Shown in pieces: positions 55,050 through 64,000 of a stretch of DNA of 64,000 nucleotides. This stretch comes from Leucobacter denitrificans (GTDB lineage Bacteria > Actinomycetota > Actinomycetes > Actinomycetales > Microbacteriaceae): the NCBI RefSeq assembly GCF_014396385.1, contig NZ_CP060716.1:620001-684000 (forward strand), read 5' to 3'. Position numbers and translations under genes: made by a program. Each line of letters begins with the position of its first letter. Within the stretch, counting starts at the first letter, position 1. Below the pieces are notes generated by a model. It was not told the origin of the DNA, searched no databases, and worked only from the letters and a program-made list of their open reading frames with translations.

Positions 55050-56153
55050 CTATGCAGCCGCGTGAGCGGGCACGATAACTTCGAGCCAGCCGTGACGATC
55101 TTCTCGAGTTCCGTACTGAATACCCGTGAGTTCTTCGCGAAGCGAGAGCGTGAGTTCGCCGGGCGCATTATCTCCAAAGTCGATTGTGAAGTCCGGTGAC
55201 TTCAATTGACCAATCGGGGTGATGACAGCCGCAGTGCCACACGCGAACGCCTCGGTGATTGAGCCGTCGGCAACACCCTCGCGCCACTCAGATACGGTGA
55301 CCGCACGTTCCTCAACGCTGTAGCCGCGATCTTGCGCAAGCTGAATGAGGCTCTTGCGGGTAATGCCAGGGAGAATATTGCCATTGAGCTCAGGGGTGAC
55401 AAGTGTGTTGTCGCTACGCACGAGGAAAAGGTTCATGCCACCCAGTTCGTCGATCGTGTCGACGGTGTTCGAGTCAGTAAAGAGCACCTGCTGGCACCCG
55501 TTCTCGGCAGCCTGGTTCTGCGGCAGCAGCGAAGCGGCGTAGTTGCCACCGCACTTTGCAGCACCCGTGCCACCCTGGCCAGCGCGCGAGAGTCCCTGCG
55601 AGAGCCAGATCGACACCGGCTTCACGCCACCAGTGAAGTACGCACCAGAAGGGCTCGCGATTATCAAGAAGCGAGCGCGCTGAGCCGCACGCACCCCGAG
55701 GAAGCTCTCGTCGGCAATCATGAACGGACGAATGTAGAGCGTCTGATCGTCACCGGAGGGAACCCACTCGGCGTCGATCTCAACCAGCTTGCGCACAGAT
55801 TCGACAAACAGCTCAACTGGCAGTTCAGGCAGCGCCATGCGCCTCGCTGAGTCGTTCAGCCTGCGCGCGTTCTCCTCAGCACGGAAGGTCACAATTGAGC
55901 CGTCTGCGCGGCGGTACGCCTTGAGCCCCTCGAAAATCTCTTGTCCGTAGTGGAGCACTGATGAGGCTGGGTTCATTGATATTGGGCCGAACGGCAGAAT
56001 CTCGGCGTCGTGCCACCCCTCGTCCTGAGTCCAGACAATCGAGACCATGTGATCGGTGAAGTGGTCGCCAAAGCCCGGATTCGCGAGTACCGCTTCGCGA
56101 TCTTCGGCGCTACGGCGTTCGGCCTCGGTGATGGTGAAGGTGAGGTCAGTCAT
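55050..56153 (-). CDS. ilvE: Branched-chain-amino-acid aminotransferase
   Basis: IlvE makes Ile, Leu and Val from their keto acids. The 367-residue fold-type IV PLP enzyme has VLHYGQEIFEGLKAYR, RRMALPELP, the PLP Lys region in GAAKCGGNYAASLLPQ and TEAFACGTAAVITPIG. It lies 39 nt downstream of leuB in the same direction, so leucine synthesis genes are grouped. The start is an ATG at 56153. Confidence 0.95.
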   Translation of the reverse strand: MTDLTFTITEAERRSAEDREAVLANPGFGDHFTDHMVSIVWTQDEGWHDAEILPFGPISMNPASSVLHYGQEIFEGLKAYRRADGSIVTFRAEENARRLNDSARRMALPELPVELFVESVRKLVEIDAEWVPSGDDQTLYIRPFMIADESFLGVRAAQRARFLIIASPSGAYFTGGVKPVSIWLSQGLSRAGQGGTGAAKCGGNYAASLLPQNQAAENGCQQVLFTDSNTVDTIDELGGMNLFLVRSDNTLVTPELNGNILPGITRKSLIQLAQDRGYSVEERAVTVSEWREGVADGSITEAFACGTAAVITPIGQLKSPDFTIDFGDNAPGELTLSLREELTGIQYGTREDRHGWLEVIVPAHAAA

Positions 56154-56192
56154 GACATCCGCTCTCGTAAAAGATGAAGTGAAGTGTGTGGA

Positions 56193-57254
56193 TCAGCCAC
56201 GCGACGGAAGCGCCGCGACGATCGCATCGCCAATCTGGGTAGTTGACCGAGCCTCGGTGCCACGCGACGAAAGGTCTGTGCGGACTGCCGCTCGGAGGCG
56301 ATCGCCCTCGGCCTGCAGGCCGAGGTGGTCGAGCATGAGACCCGCGGAAAGAATTGCCGCGGTGGGATCTGCCTTCTGCTGGCCCGCGATGTCGGGGGCA
56401 GAGCCGTGTACCGGTTCAAACATGCTCGGGAAGTTGCCGTCGGGATTGATGTTTCCCGACGCCGCTAACCCAATGCCGCCGCCGATTGCGCCGGCCAAAT
56501 CTGTGAGGATATCTCCGAACAGGTTATCAGTAACCAAGACGTCAAATTGCGCAGGGTCTTGCACCATGTGGATCGTCGCCGCGTCAACGTGCATGTAATT
56601 CACGCTAACCTCGGGATACTTCGCCCCGATGTTTTCGACGATACGCTGCCAGGTCGCACCAGCGTGCACCAGCACATTGGTCTTGTGGACCCAGGTGAGC
56701 TTCTTGCGCGGCCTTGACTTCGCGGTTTCAAATGCGAATCGCACGATCCGCTCAACACCGAATGCGGTGTTCACCGAGACCTCGGTGGCAACCTCTGCTG
56801 GTGTGCCGCCGCGGAGCGTACCGCCGTTGCCGACATACGGCCCCTCGGTGCCCTCACGAACAACGACAAAGTCAACCTCGCCCGGGTTCTCGAGCGGTGA
56901 GGTTACACCGGGATAGAGCGTGCACGGGCGCACATTTGCGTAATGCTCGAAGTCGAAGCGCAGCTTCAACAAGAGACCGCGCTCGATATTTGCTTCGCGC
57001 AGACGCGGATCGCCGGGAACGCCGCCAACCGCGCCGAACAAGATAACGTCGTGTTCGGCAATTGCTGCCTGCTCTGCCTCGGGAAGCGTCTCGCCTGTCT
57101 CAAGAAAACGCTCGGCGCCGAGCTTGAACTCGGTGCGCTCAAACTGCACATCTGAACCCGCGATAACGGCGTCAAGGACTCGGTTCGCTTGTTCGGTAAC
57201 CTCCGGCCCAATTCCATCTCCGGGAATTACAGCAAGCTTGATCGTGCGGGTCAC
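56193..57254 (-). CDS. leuB: 3-isopropylmalate dehydrogenase
   Basis: LeuB oxidises and decarboxylates 3-isopropylmalate in leucine synthesis. The 353-residue enzyme has [15 protein letters not shown], the actinobacterial [13 protein letters not shown], the lysine region [16 protein letters not shown] and [25 protein letters not shown] (in part) with metal Asp residues. The first gene of the group leuB-ilvE-FAH, it starts after a 120-nt region with a tRNA terminator. Confidence 0.95.
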   Translation of the reverse strand: MTRTIKLAVIPGDGIGPEVTEQANRVLDAVIAGSDVQFERTEFKLGAERFLETGETLPEAEQAAIAEHDVILFGAVGGVPGDPRLREANIERGLLLKLRFDFEHYANVRPCTLYPGVTSPLENPGEVDFVVVREGTEGPYVGNGGTLRGGTPAEVATEVSVNTAFGVERIVRFAFETAKSRPRKKLTWVHKTNVLVHAGATWQRIVENIGAKYPEVSVNYMHVDAATIHMVQDPAQFDVLVTDNLFGDILTDLAGAIGGGIGLAASGNINPDGNFPSMFEPVHGSAPDIAGQQKADPTAAILSAGLMLDHLGLQAEGDRLRAAVRTDLSSRGTEARSTTQIGDAIVAALPSRG

Positions 57255-57338
57255 TCAACACTCCTCTTCGCGCATAGTCAACGTACTTCAGCACGCGTGA
57301 TACCAGCATAGTCCCGCCTTGGACCACGCAGATACGCC

Positions 57339-57366
57339 GAAAGCCCCACCCGAAGGTGAGGCTTTC
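57339..57366 (-). terminator. Terminator after tRNA-Glu
   Basis: GAAAGCC (57339-57345) pairs with GGCTTTC (57360-57366) around a further CACC/GGTG stem, and lies 8 nt downstream of the tRNA on the minus strand. There is no long U tract, so efficiency is uncertain. Confidence 0.6.
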
Positions 57367-57373
57367 GTTCCGG

Positions 57374-57446
57374 TGACCCCAGCGGGATTCGAACCCGCGT
57401 TACCGCCGTGAGAGGGCGGCGTACTAGGCCGCTATACGATGGGGCC
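57374..57446 (-). tRNA. tRNA-Glu (anticodon CTC)
   Basis: The 73-nt minus-strand sequence begins GGCCCCATCGTATAGCGGCC, has the anticodon arm CGCCGCCCTCTCACGGCGG with CTC, a T-arm GCGGGTTCGAATCCCGC and an acceptor TGGGGTCA pairing with GGCCCC. The acceptor CCA is not encoded. The ilvE/leuB side is downstream. CTC decodes GAG, the major Glu codon in this GC-rich genome. Confidence 0.96.
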
Positions 57447-57597
57447 GGACGCATTATCAAACATTTTCAGGGCCTAAGCCCGCGTTGACAACTCATATAT
57501 ATTGGCACACTCTGCCCGCGCGACACAAATCGAACCCCAAAACGCCGACATTCGCGCGAGTCGTGGACCTACGTCAGTAGGTAAACGGCAGTCAGAC

Positions 57598-58791
57598 CTA
57601 CGTCAGCAGTTCGTCAGGCTTCGGTCGGAACGGTCGGGCGGGAAGGTTCGGGCCGTCCCAGACCTTAATGATTCCCCAGCAGACCGCAGCAATCGGCACG
57701 GCAAGCACGGCACCCAATATGCCGCTCAGCACGGTGCCAATGGTCAGTGCGAGCAAGATGACCAGCGAGTGCAGCTTGAGCGCGCGCCCCATGAGCACGG
57801 GTTGCAAGAAGTTGCCCTCAAGCTGGTTCACCAGCACCACGACGCCAACCACAAGCACTGCGCTGAGCGGGCCGTTTGCTACAAGAGCGACGAGCGCCGC
57901 GATAATGCCAGCGAGCGTTGCACCGACGATTGGTATGAACGCGAGGATAAAGACGAGCACCGAGAGCGGGAGCGCGAGTGGCACCTTCAATATCGCGAGG
58001 CCGATGCCAATACCGATCGCGTCAACCGCGGCGACTGCCGCCGTGCCCCGCACGTATGCGCCAAGGGTCTCGACGGTCTTGCTGCCCACGCGCTTCACAC
58101 GCGCAAGGCTGTGTCCATGGAACGGGCGTTGCATGAACTTCCAGATGCCCGGTCCGTCTTTCAAGAAGAAGAACAGCACCACGACCATGAGCACGAGTCC
58201 CGTAATGAAGTTGGCAGCAACTCCGACGCCAGCCAGCGCGCCCGAGCCAAATTGTGCACTCGTCAAGAAATCAATCACCATGTCGCCCCAGTGCGACAGC
58301 TGTTCCTCGTCGGGCGCAAATGGCAGCGTGTTGACCCAGGCGATCACCTGCGTAAAGCCGTCTTGGGCCTGCTGAGCGAGCTCATCCCACTGGTCGCGCA
58401 CCGCCCAGACGATGAGCCACCCGATCCCCGTAAGCAGCACCACAATACCGAGTAGCACGAGCACCGTCGACAGCACTCTCGGCACTCCCCTGCGGTCCAT
58501 CCACCCCATGACCGGGGCAAACGTGCTCGCGAAGATGAGCGCAAGCAGGATAGGGATGATGACAGTCGTGAGCTGGCGCATGCCGTACACGACGAGCGCG
58601 GTGAGTCCGAGCACAATGATGATCTGCAACGCGCGCGTGGCCACCATGCCGAATGTGTCTGTCCACGGCCGCGGCTTCGACTCAAGTTCTTCCTCGAGCT
58701 CGTCGAACTCGCTTGCGATCGCGCCCGTCACCGCGAGCTCAAGGCGATCCACCCTGCGTTCAATTCTTCGTGTGCGCAACCAGCCAAACAT
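57598..58791 (-). CDS. AI-2E/PerM family transporter
   Basis: The 397-residue protein has eight or so hydrophobic helices in the usual PerM order, with LILLALIFASTFAPVMGWMDRRG-type start (ILLALIFASTFAPV), FFFLKDGPGIWKFMQRP, YVRGTAAVAAVDAIGIGIG and NQLEGNFLQPVLMGRALKLH as family marks. Members export AI-2 or act as Na+/H+ antiporters; most have unknown substrates. It is in the direction of thrC, which is upstream, 26 nt away. Confidence 0.88.
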   Translation of the reverse strand: MFGWLRTRRIERRVDRLELAVTGAIASEFDELEEELESKPRPWTDTFGMVATRALQIIIVLGLTALVVYGMRQLTTVIIPILLALIFASTFAPVMGWMDRRGVPRVLSTVLVLLGIVVLLTGIGWLIVWAVRDQWDELAQQAQDGFTQVIAWVNTLPFAPDEEQLSHWGDMVIDFLTSAQFGSGALAGVGVAANFITGLVLMVVVLFFFLKDGPGIWKFMQRPFHGHSLARVKRVGSKTVETLGAYVRGTAAVAAVDAIGIGIGLAILKVPLALPLSVLVFILAFIPIVGATLAGIIAALVALVANGPLSAVLVVGVVVLVNQLEGNFLQPVLMGRALKLHSLVILLALTIGTVLSGILGAVLAVPIAAVCWGIIKVWDGPNLPARPFRPKPDELLT

Positions 58792-58817
58792 TGAACTCCT
58801 ACCGTCGTTCGTCGTAT

Positions 58818-60236
58818 CTACACGTTGTCGCGTATGTACGAGCGCAGTTCTTGTTCGTCGCCGCTCATCTCTGTGACGTGCTGCGGCAAGTCGAGAAGCC
58901 CGGCGAGCCGCTCTGGCATGCCTATGCGCTCCCCTGTCGCTTCGAACACGATCTCGGGAAACTTCGCCGGCTTTGCGGTCTCGAGCACGATCATGGGCAC
59001 CCCGGGCTCAACGTGCTCGCGCGCGACCTTCACGCCGTCGGCAGTATGTGGATCGATAATCACACCGGTCGCCGCGTGCACGCTGCGAATCGTTTCCACG
59101 CGGTCTTGGTGCGTGCTCGTACCGCTCTGGAACCCGAACTCGGACTTGAACCGAGGCAACTCTGCCGAGAGGTCGATCTTGCCGTTCTCGTCAAGTTCAC
59201 GCCACGCGGCCGCGAGGCGCTCGGGATCTCTGCCAAGCAGGTCGAACACGAAGCGCTCAAGGTTCGAGGCCTTCGAGATGTCCATTGACGGGCTTGAGGT
59301 CGCGTGCGTATCGGCTGCGCCGCGCGGCGCATAGATGCCGGTGCGGAAGAACTCGTCGAGTACGTTGTTCTCGTTTGCGGCGAGCACGAGACGGCGGATC
59401 GGCAGCCCCATCTCACGCGCGAGATGGCCCGAGAGGATATTGCCAAAGTTGCCAGAGGGCACGGTGACAGAAATTTTGAATGTTTCGAGCGCCTCGGCGT
59501 CGAGGCCGTCGCTCGCGCGAAGCCACGCCCAGAAGTAGTAGACGAGCTGGGCTGAGATGCGGCCGAGGTTGATCGAGTTCACCGTGCCGAGGCTGTGCTC
59601 ACGCTTGAATTCGAGATCGCCAGACAGCGCCTTGACGAGGTTCTGACAGTCATCAAAGACCCCAGCAACAGCGATGTTGTGAATGTTCTCGTCGGTGAGC
59701 GAGTACATCTGGGCCCGCTGGAAATCACTCATGCGACCCTGCGGCGAGAGCATGAACACGTTGATGCCGTACTTGCCGCGAAGCGCGTACTCGGCAGCGG
59801 AGCCGGTGTCACCCGACGTCGCACCGATGATATTGAGCGTGCGACCGGTCTTTGCGAGTACGTACTCGAGCGACTGCCCGAGAAACTGCATCGCAATGTC
59901 TTTGAACGCGAGTGTTGGCCCTTCTGACAGGCCGAGCAGCGAAATACCATCGCTGAGCTCGGTGAGCGGGATCACGCCCTCACTGAAATTCTCTGACGAG
60001 TAGGCGCGCTCGCACATCGTCGCGAGGTCTTTGCCCGGAATGTCGGTAGCAAAATACGAGAGAATCTCGGTCGCGAGAGCGGGGTAATCGAGACCGCGCC
60101 ACGATTCGATGCGATCTCGTGAGATCTGAGGAATTGTCTCGGGCACCACCAGACCGCCATCGGTCGCAAGCCCTTCAAGAAGGATCGCACTGTACGGTGC
60201 GGGCTCCATGCCGCCTCGGGTCGAGATGAATTCCAC
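58818..60236 (-). CDS. thrC: Threonine synthase
   Basis: ThrC converts O-phosphohomoserine to threonine. The 472-residue PLP enzyme has the lysine motif PTLAFKDIAMQFLGQ, the PLP phosphate loop ATSGDTGSAAEYALRG, SINLGRISAQLVYYFWAW and the C-terminal ARREHV-type substrate part. The N-terminal extension and length indicate the long (E. coli/yeast) type. I use the GTG at 60236 (VEFISTRGG) because AGGAG lies 5 nt upstream; the in-frame TTG at 60239 is too close to that site. Confidence 0.94.
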   Translation of the reverse strand: MEFISTRGGMEPAPYSAILLEGLATDGGLVVPETIPQISRDRIESWRGLDYPALATEILSYFATDIPGKDLATMCERAYSSENFSEGVIPLTELSDGISLLGLSEGPTLAFKDIAMQFLGQSLEYVLAKTGRTLNIIGATSGDTGSAAEYALRGKYGINVFMLSPQGRMSDFQRAQMYSLTDENIHNIAVAGVFDDCQNLVKALSGDLEFKREHSLGTVNSINLGRISAQLVYYFWAWLRASDGLDAEALETFKISVTVPSGNFGNILSGHLAREMGLPIRRLVLAANENNVLDEFFRTGIYAPRGAADTHATSSPSMDISKASNLERFVFDLLGRDPERLAAAWRELDENGKIDLSAELPRFKSEFGFQSGTSTHQDRVETIRSVHAATGVIIDPHTADGVKVAREHVEPGVPMIVLETAKPAKFPEIVFEATGERIGMPERLAGLLDLPQHVTEMSGDEQELRSYIRDNV

Positions 60237-60337
60237 CAAAACTCCTATCGATTGCTGCTCACAAGTCTAGACGTGCACTGTTCGCCGCCTCGGCATTCCC
60301 GGGCAACTCGCCTGGTAATTGCCAGGAAACGAAGGTC

Positions 60338-61849
60338 TCACCAAGAAACCGGAAGTGCCTTACCCTCTTCGTACCCGGCTGCGGACTGCAGGCCGACGCG
60401 AGCGTTCACATGGAACTCGGGGAGAGTTGCAGAGCCAGCGTAGGTGAACGACGAGCGGACGCCAGAGGTGATCATGTCGATGAGATCTTCGACGCTCGGC
60501 CGCTGTGGATCGAGATAGATCTTTGACGACGAGATACCCTCGGCAAAGAGTTCCTTGCGCGCCCGCTCGTACGCGTCGAGCTGGGCGAAGCGCCCCTGCA
60601 CGGCCTTCGTCGAGGCCATGCCCCACGACTCTTTGTACTGCTTGTCGGAACTGTCGGTGAGCAGCTCCCCTGGCGACTCGGCAGTGCCCGCGAACCACGA
60701 GCCAATCATCACCGACCCCGCACCCGCGGCGATCGCAAGGGCCACGTCGCGCGGGTAGCGTACGCCGCCGTCGGCCCACACGTGTGCGCCGAGCTCGCGT
60801 GCGGCCTGTGCCGTCTCGTGCACTGCTGAGAACTGTGGGCGCCCCACTGCCGTCATCATGCGGGTCGTACACATTGCGCCCGGCCCGACGCCAACCTTGA
60901 GAATCGAGGCGCCCGCATCTACGAGATCGTGTACTCCGTCGGCCGTCACGATGTTGCCTGCGACGATCGGCAGGCCGAGCGAAAGCTTCGAGATCTCGCG
61001 GAGCGCGCGGAGCATTCCCTCTTGGTGCCCGTGTGCAGTGTCGACGACGAGCACGTCTGCTCCCGCTGCAGCGAGGGCACGCGCTTTGGCAGCGGCATCG
61101 CCATTAATGCCCACGGCGACGGCCACTGCGAGTCGTCCGGAGGCGTCGAGCGCCGGGCGGTACAACGAGGTACGCAGCGCTGAGCGCTTTGAGAGCGTTC
61201 CTCGCACCACGCCTTCAGACACGACCACGACGGCCTCGCTGTGCCCAGCTCCGTGATGAGCGTCTGCGGCTTCTTGCTCGAGCAGGCCGTGCACAGCGTC
61301 GAACACTGCGCGTGGATCACCTGCCTGGGAACCCAGAGAAGCAAGGTCGAGCGCGGGCACCTTGGCTCCAACGAGGTCGCCGAGCTTCGCGTCTTGTGGC
61401 ACGCTTGCGAGCCTGGTTGCGGCGAGCACGCCGAGTACCCGGTCTTGGGTGAGCTGTGCGTCGCGATCCACACGTGCGACAACCACGCTCTGCCCCTCAG
61501 CGACCGGCACCAGGCGCAGCGCGTCAGCGGCCGTCTGCTCGGGTGACAGCACGATCGGCGAATCGAACGCGACCGGCTGAGCCTTGACCCACTGAATCGC
61601 TGAGATGAGCTCGTCGGTGCTCATGTCTTGCGGCAGCACGCCGAGCCCGCCTCGGCGTGCGAGCACGGCGGCGAGACGAGGCCCGGTCACAGAGTTCATG
61701 TTTGATGCGACGAGCGGAATCGTCGCGGGCGTACCGTCGTGCGGAGCGAGATCTACTGCGAGGCGGCTCTGCACCGCCGATCGCCTCGGAACGAGGAATA
61801 CGTCAGAGTATGTGAGATCGAGTGTGGGCTGGGCACCAATAAACTCCAT
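60338..61849 (-). CDS. guaB1: GuaB1-family IMP dehydrogenase-related protein (GMP reductase type)
   Basis: The 503-residue TIM-barrel protein has LTYSDVFLVP, the Cys loop VGVGPGAMCTTRMM and ADGGVRYPRDVALAIAAGA, with CBS-like sequence inserted at about 95-210. The GuaB1 family, unlike GuaB2, was shown in mycobacteria to act as GMP reductase rather than IMP dehydrogenase. Annotation pipelines often call it guaB or IMPDH. No other purine gene is nearby. ATG at 61849. Confidence 0.9.
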   Translation of the reverse strand: MEFIGAQPTLDLTYSDVFLVPRRSAVQSRLAVDLAPHDGTPATIPLVASNMNSVTGPRLAAVLARRGGLGVLPQDMSTDELISAIQWVKAQPVAFDSPIVLSPEQTAADALRLVPVAEGQSVVVARVDRDAQLTQDRVLGVLAATRLASVPQDAKLGDLVGAKVPALDLASLGSQAGDPRAVFDAVHGLLEQEAADAHHGAGHSEAVVVVSEGVVRGTLSKRSALRTSLYRPALDASGRLAVAVAVGINGDAAAKARALAAAGADVLVVDTAHGHQEGMLRALREISKLSLGLPIVAGNIVTADGVHDLVDAGASILKVGVGPGAMCTTRMMTAVGRPQFSAVHETAQAARELGAHVWADGGVRYPRDVALAIAAGAGSVMIGSWFAGTAESPGELLTDSSDKQYKESWGMASTKAVQGRFAQLDAYERARKELFAEGISSSKIYLDPQRPSVEDLIDMITSGVRSSFTYAGSATLPEFHVNARVGLQSAAGYEEGKALPVSW

Positions 61850-61924
61850 ATTGACGAGGCTACCGTGTGCGCGTCACAGTAGGCTTTGACAGTTCATGAA
61901 CACTTTACTTCAGTAGGGGAATAC

Positions 61925-62311
61925 ATGTTTAAGGGTTTCAAAGACTTTTTGCTGCGTGGAAACGTTGTCGATCTCGCGGTTGCCGTGGTTATTGGCGCAG
62001 CGTTCAATGAGATCGTCGGGAAGGTCGTCGATTCACTGATCACCCCGATCGTCGGCATGTTCTTCGCGGCCGATTCGCTCGACACCGCGCTGCTCATCGG
62101 CTTGCCGGGTGGCGGCACGATCGCGCTCGGTGCGGTCATTGGTGCGATCATCAACTTCGTCATCGTTGCGGCGGTCGTCTACTTCGCGTTCGTGCTGCCA
62201 ATGAACAAGCTTCGCAAGCCGACCGAAGAAGAACCAGCGGTGCTCACCGAGCAAGAGCTGCTCACCGAAATTCGCGACCTGCTTGCGTCGCAGCAGAACG
62301 CTCAGCGGTAA
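61925..62311 (+). CDS. mscL: Large-conductance mechanosensitive channel MscL
   Basis: MscL opens under membrane tension to release solutes after osmotic downshock. The 128-residue protein starts MFKGFKDFLLRGNVVDLAVAVVIG (M1 amphipathic and TM1), has the second membrane helix AVIGAIINFVIVAAVVYFAFVL and a C-terminal helix EEEPAVLTEQELLTEIRDLLAS. The start is the ATG at 61925, with AGGGGA upstream; the frame open to 61886 lies before it. It is divergent from guaB1 and convergent with hrpB, whose stop is 17 nt away. Confidence 0.95.
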   Translation: MFKGFKDFLLRGNVVDLAVAVVIGAAFNEIVGKVVDSLITPIVGMFFAADSLDTALLIGLPGGGTIALGAVIGAIINFVIVAAVVYFAFVLPMNKLRKPTEEEPAVLTEQELLTEIRDLLASQQNAQR

Positions 62312-62328
62312 GTTGCTGCTCCCTGCGC

Positions 62329-64000
62329 TTATTGTTGCCGTAGCCGCCGGTTGGTGAGCGCAGTGGCTTGCGCGCTCCACGGATCTTCGGGCCACGGGTG
62401 CTTCGGGTAGCGTCCGCGCATTTCCTTGCGCACCTGTGCGTACGGGCCGTTCCAGAACGACGCGAGGTCTGAGGTCACCGCGAGCGGGCCGCGGCCCGGC
62501 GAGAGCAGGTGAAATTGGATCGGCACCCTGCCATCCACGAGCCTCGGCGATTCGGCGAGCCCGAAGAGCTCCTGAAGCTTAGCCGCGACGACGGGGCCCG
62601 TGTGTTCCGCGGTGTCTGTCTCGTAGTTAATGCGCGCGGATCCACCCGACGGTAGCCGGAGCCGCTCGGGAGCGAGCTCGTCGAGCCTGGCCGCTTCTGG
62701 CCACGGCAGCAGCCGCCGCAGGGCACTCGTCACGTCGATGCCGTGAAGAGAAGCGTCGGCCCGAAGGGTGCGCAGGTCGGGGCCGAGCCAGTCCTCGAGC
62801 GAATCGAGCAGCGCTGAGTCGCTAACGTCGGGCCATGGCTCGCCGACTTCGCGGTGGATCAGCGCGAGCCGCCCCCGCAGCGACAGTGCCGAGTCTGACC
62901 ACCTGAGGGCCGCGAGAGCTTCCTCGCGCAGGTGCGCTGCGATCGCGGGGCCGGTGTCTGTATCGCGCGGAGTGACGGGGGTATCTGAGAGCGGGATCGC
63001 TCCAAGGCTCCGTCGTTCGCGTACTCGCACACGGCCGCTCTCGATCCGCGCATCGCGGGTGTGAGCGACGAGCGACCCAGCAATGTGGATCGCCTGCTCT
63101 TCACCAAGCGGTGCGGCGAGCCTGATCACCGCACCCGTACCGTCTGCAGAACGGCCCTCGGCGCGTTGCACCTCGTATACAGCGATCCACTCACTGCCCT
63201 GTAAGGAACTGCCTTCTGGGATCGCGGCCCGCGTGCCGCTCGCGAACAGGTACGCGCGACCCGAGGAGTTGACGCGTCGCGCGATCCACTCGGGCCTCGC
63301 GAGCGCAACGACGGTGCCTACTGCGTCGGTGGTGGCAGTGGTAAGTGTGGTGGATCCGGTTCTTTCATCACCCTCAACCGCTTCTCGGGCGAGCCGTTCA
63401 AGACGCCGTGCCTCGTGCTGCCACCGCTTGGCACCCGGCGCTCGCCCAGTGCGCAATTGCCTGAGCAGTCCGACGAGGTCTGCATCTGACGCCCGGTGGT
63501 CGTCGGAACACGCCGCAACAACCTCGGCCGAGAGCTGCGCATCACCGAGTTCGGTTGCGCCTGAGAGCAGCGCGCGGGCGTCTCTCACTCCGGTCGGCAG
63601 GCGAGATACCTTCGTTCCCTGGGGCGTGATGCGGCCGCTGCCATCGACCAGGTCGAGCGACTTCAGCACACCTTCTGCGCGATCCATCGCGCCTGTAGGA
63701 GGCATGGTGAGCAGCGAGAGACCGCGCCCGCCTGGCGCGCCCCAGGCGGCGAGCACGAGTGCAGCGTCGAGCAGATCGGCCGACAGAATCTCAGGGGGCG
63801 CCTCAGCGGGCATGCGGGCAAAGTCAGCTTCGCTGTAAGCGCGAACGGTTCGCCCGGGCCCCTGCCTGGCCGCACGGCCGGCGCGCTGTTCGGCACTCGA
63901 CCGCGACGCGCTCACCGTGACCAGACCGGTCATGTCGCGAGCAGCGTCGCGCCGCACCTCCCGCGACAGGCCGGAGTCGATCACGAGCCGAACTCCGGGC
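62329..64000 (-). CDS. hrpB: ATP-dependent RNA helicase HrpB, C-terminal part
   Basis: The frame is open to the window edge, so about 556 residues of the C-terminal two-thirds are visible; the DEAH helicase core N-terminus lies outside. The visible start PGVRLVIDSGLSREVRRDAA and ASRSSAEQRAGRAARQGPGR are motifs V and VI of a DEAH helicase. It ends with the HrpB C-terminal domain, PVTSDLASFWNGPYAQVRKEMRGRYPKHPWPEDP (in part SFWNGPYAQVRKEMRGRYPK). RNA role in bacteria is not settled. Confidence 0.92.
   Translation of the reverse strand, partial: PGVRLVIDSGLSREVRRDAARDMTGLVTVSASRSSAEQRAGRAARQGPGRTVRAYSEADFARMPAEAPPEILSADLLDAALVLAAWGAPGGRGLSLLTMPPTGAMDRAEGVLKSLDLVDGSGRITPQGTKVSRLPTGVRDARALLSGATELGDAQLSAEVVAACSDDHRASDADLVGLLRQLRTGRAPGAKRWQHEARRLERLAREAVEGDERTGSTTLTTATTDAVGTVVALARPEWIARRVNSSGRAYLFASGTRAAIPEGSSLQGSEWIAVYEVQRAEGRSADGTGAVIRLAAPLGEEQAIHIAGSLVAHTRDARIESGRVRVRERRSLGAIPLSDTPVTPRDTDTGPAIAAHLREEALAALRWSDSALSLRGRLALIHREVGEPWPDVSDSALLDSLEDWLGPDLRTLRADASLHGIDVTSALRRLLPWPEAARLDELAPERLRLPSGGSARINYETDTAEHTGPVVAAKLQELFGLAESPRLVDGRVPIQFHLLSPGRGPLAVTSDLASFWNGPYAQVRKEMRGRYPKHPWPEDPWSAQATALTNRRLRQQ

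Noticed and set aside
60311..60326. Hairpin CCTGG-TAATTG-CCAGG after guaB1
   Set aside because: Only a 5-bp stem with no U tract; too weak to call a terminator.
61886..61914. TTGACA at 61886 as an mscL promoter
   Set aside because: No acceptable -10 lies 16-18 nt downstream.

Overview
The window is chromosomal DNA of a high-GC Gram-positive actinobacterium. The gene order matches mycobacteria and corynebacteria in several blocks, and the B-type-peptidoglycan-like MurE motif, the many leaderless GTG starts and the 3.1-kb 23S rRNA fit the Microbacteriaceae (a Leucobacter-like organism is my best guess; this is inference). Almost everything is housekeeping. I see no insertion sequence, prophage, CRISPR array, toxin-antitoxin pair or defence system.

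Region 1 (1-18.5 kb, minus strand) is the division and cell-wall (dcw) cluster. In transcription order it reads mraZ, rsmH, ftsL, ftsI, murE, murF, mraY, murD, ftsW, murG, an MFS transporter, murC, ftsQ, ftsZ, a yggS-type PLP protein, sepF and a yggT-type membrane protein cut by the window edge. MraZ boxes precede mraZ, and a separate promoter and a MerR-type box precede ftsZ.

Region 2 (18.5-31.7 kb) holds a DUF3040 protein, a polyprenyl diphosphate synthase, an Rv2175c-like DNA-binding protein divergent from a PASTA Ser/Thr kinase (PknL type), class II DAHP synthase, a frameshifted PlsC acyltransferase and an acyl-CoA ligase. This order resembles the Rv2165c-Rv2187 region of M. tuberculosis. 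Then follow def, an orphan ParA, two MerR regulators, a GarA/OdhI-type FHA protein and a frameshifted RamB/ScfR-type regulator.

Region 3 (31.9-39.9 kb) has malate synthase, divergent from the ScfR gene, and a six-gene Mrp Na+/H+ antiporter operon (A with fused B, then C, D, E, F, G) whose genes overlap by 4-8 nt.

Region 4 (40.0-45.9 kb) is one rRNA operon on the minus strand (16S-23S-5S, no spacer tRNA). Upstream are a leader element and a 17-bp palindrome.

Region 5 (45.9-64 kb) has tgt and a convergent YhhQ queuosine-precursor transporter, a thioredoxin-reductase-like flavoprotein, gltX, an MFS transporter with a frameshifted LysR gene, rlmN, an FAH-family protein, ilvE, leuB, tRNA-Glu(CTC), an AI-2E-family permease, thrC, GuaB1, mscL and the C-terminal part of hrpB.

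The strongest observations are these: a 19-bp box shared by the ftsZ promoter and the promoter of a MerR gene, about 26 kb apart; a 14-bp inverted pair of MraZ-box tandems before mraZ; a perfect 10-10-10 palindrome between scfR and aceB; and three one-base frameshifts, each explicable as contraction of a G or C run, which look like assembly errors or recent decay. None of this amounts to a clearly new system.
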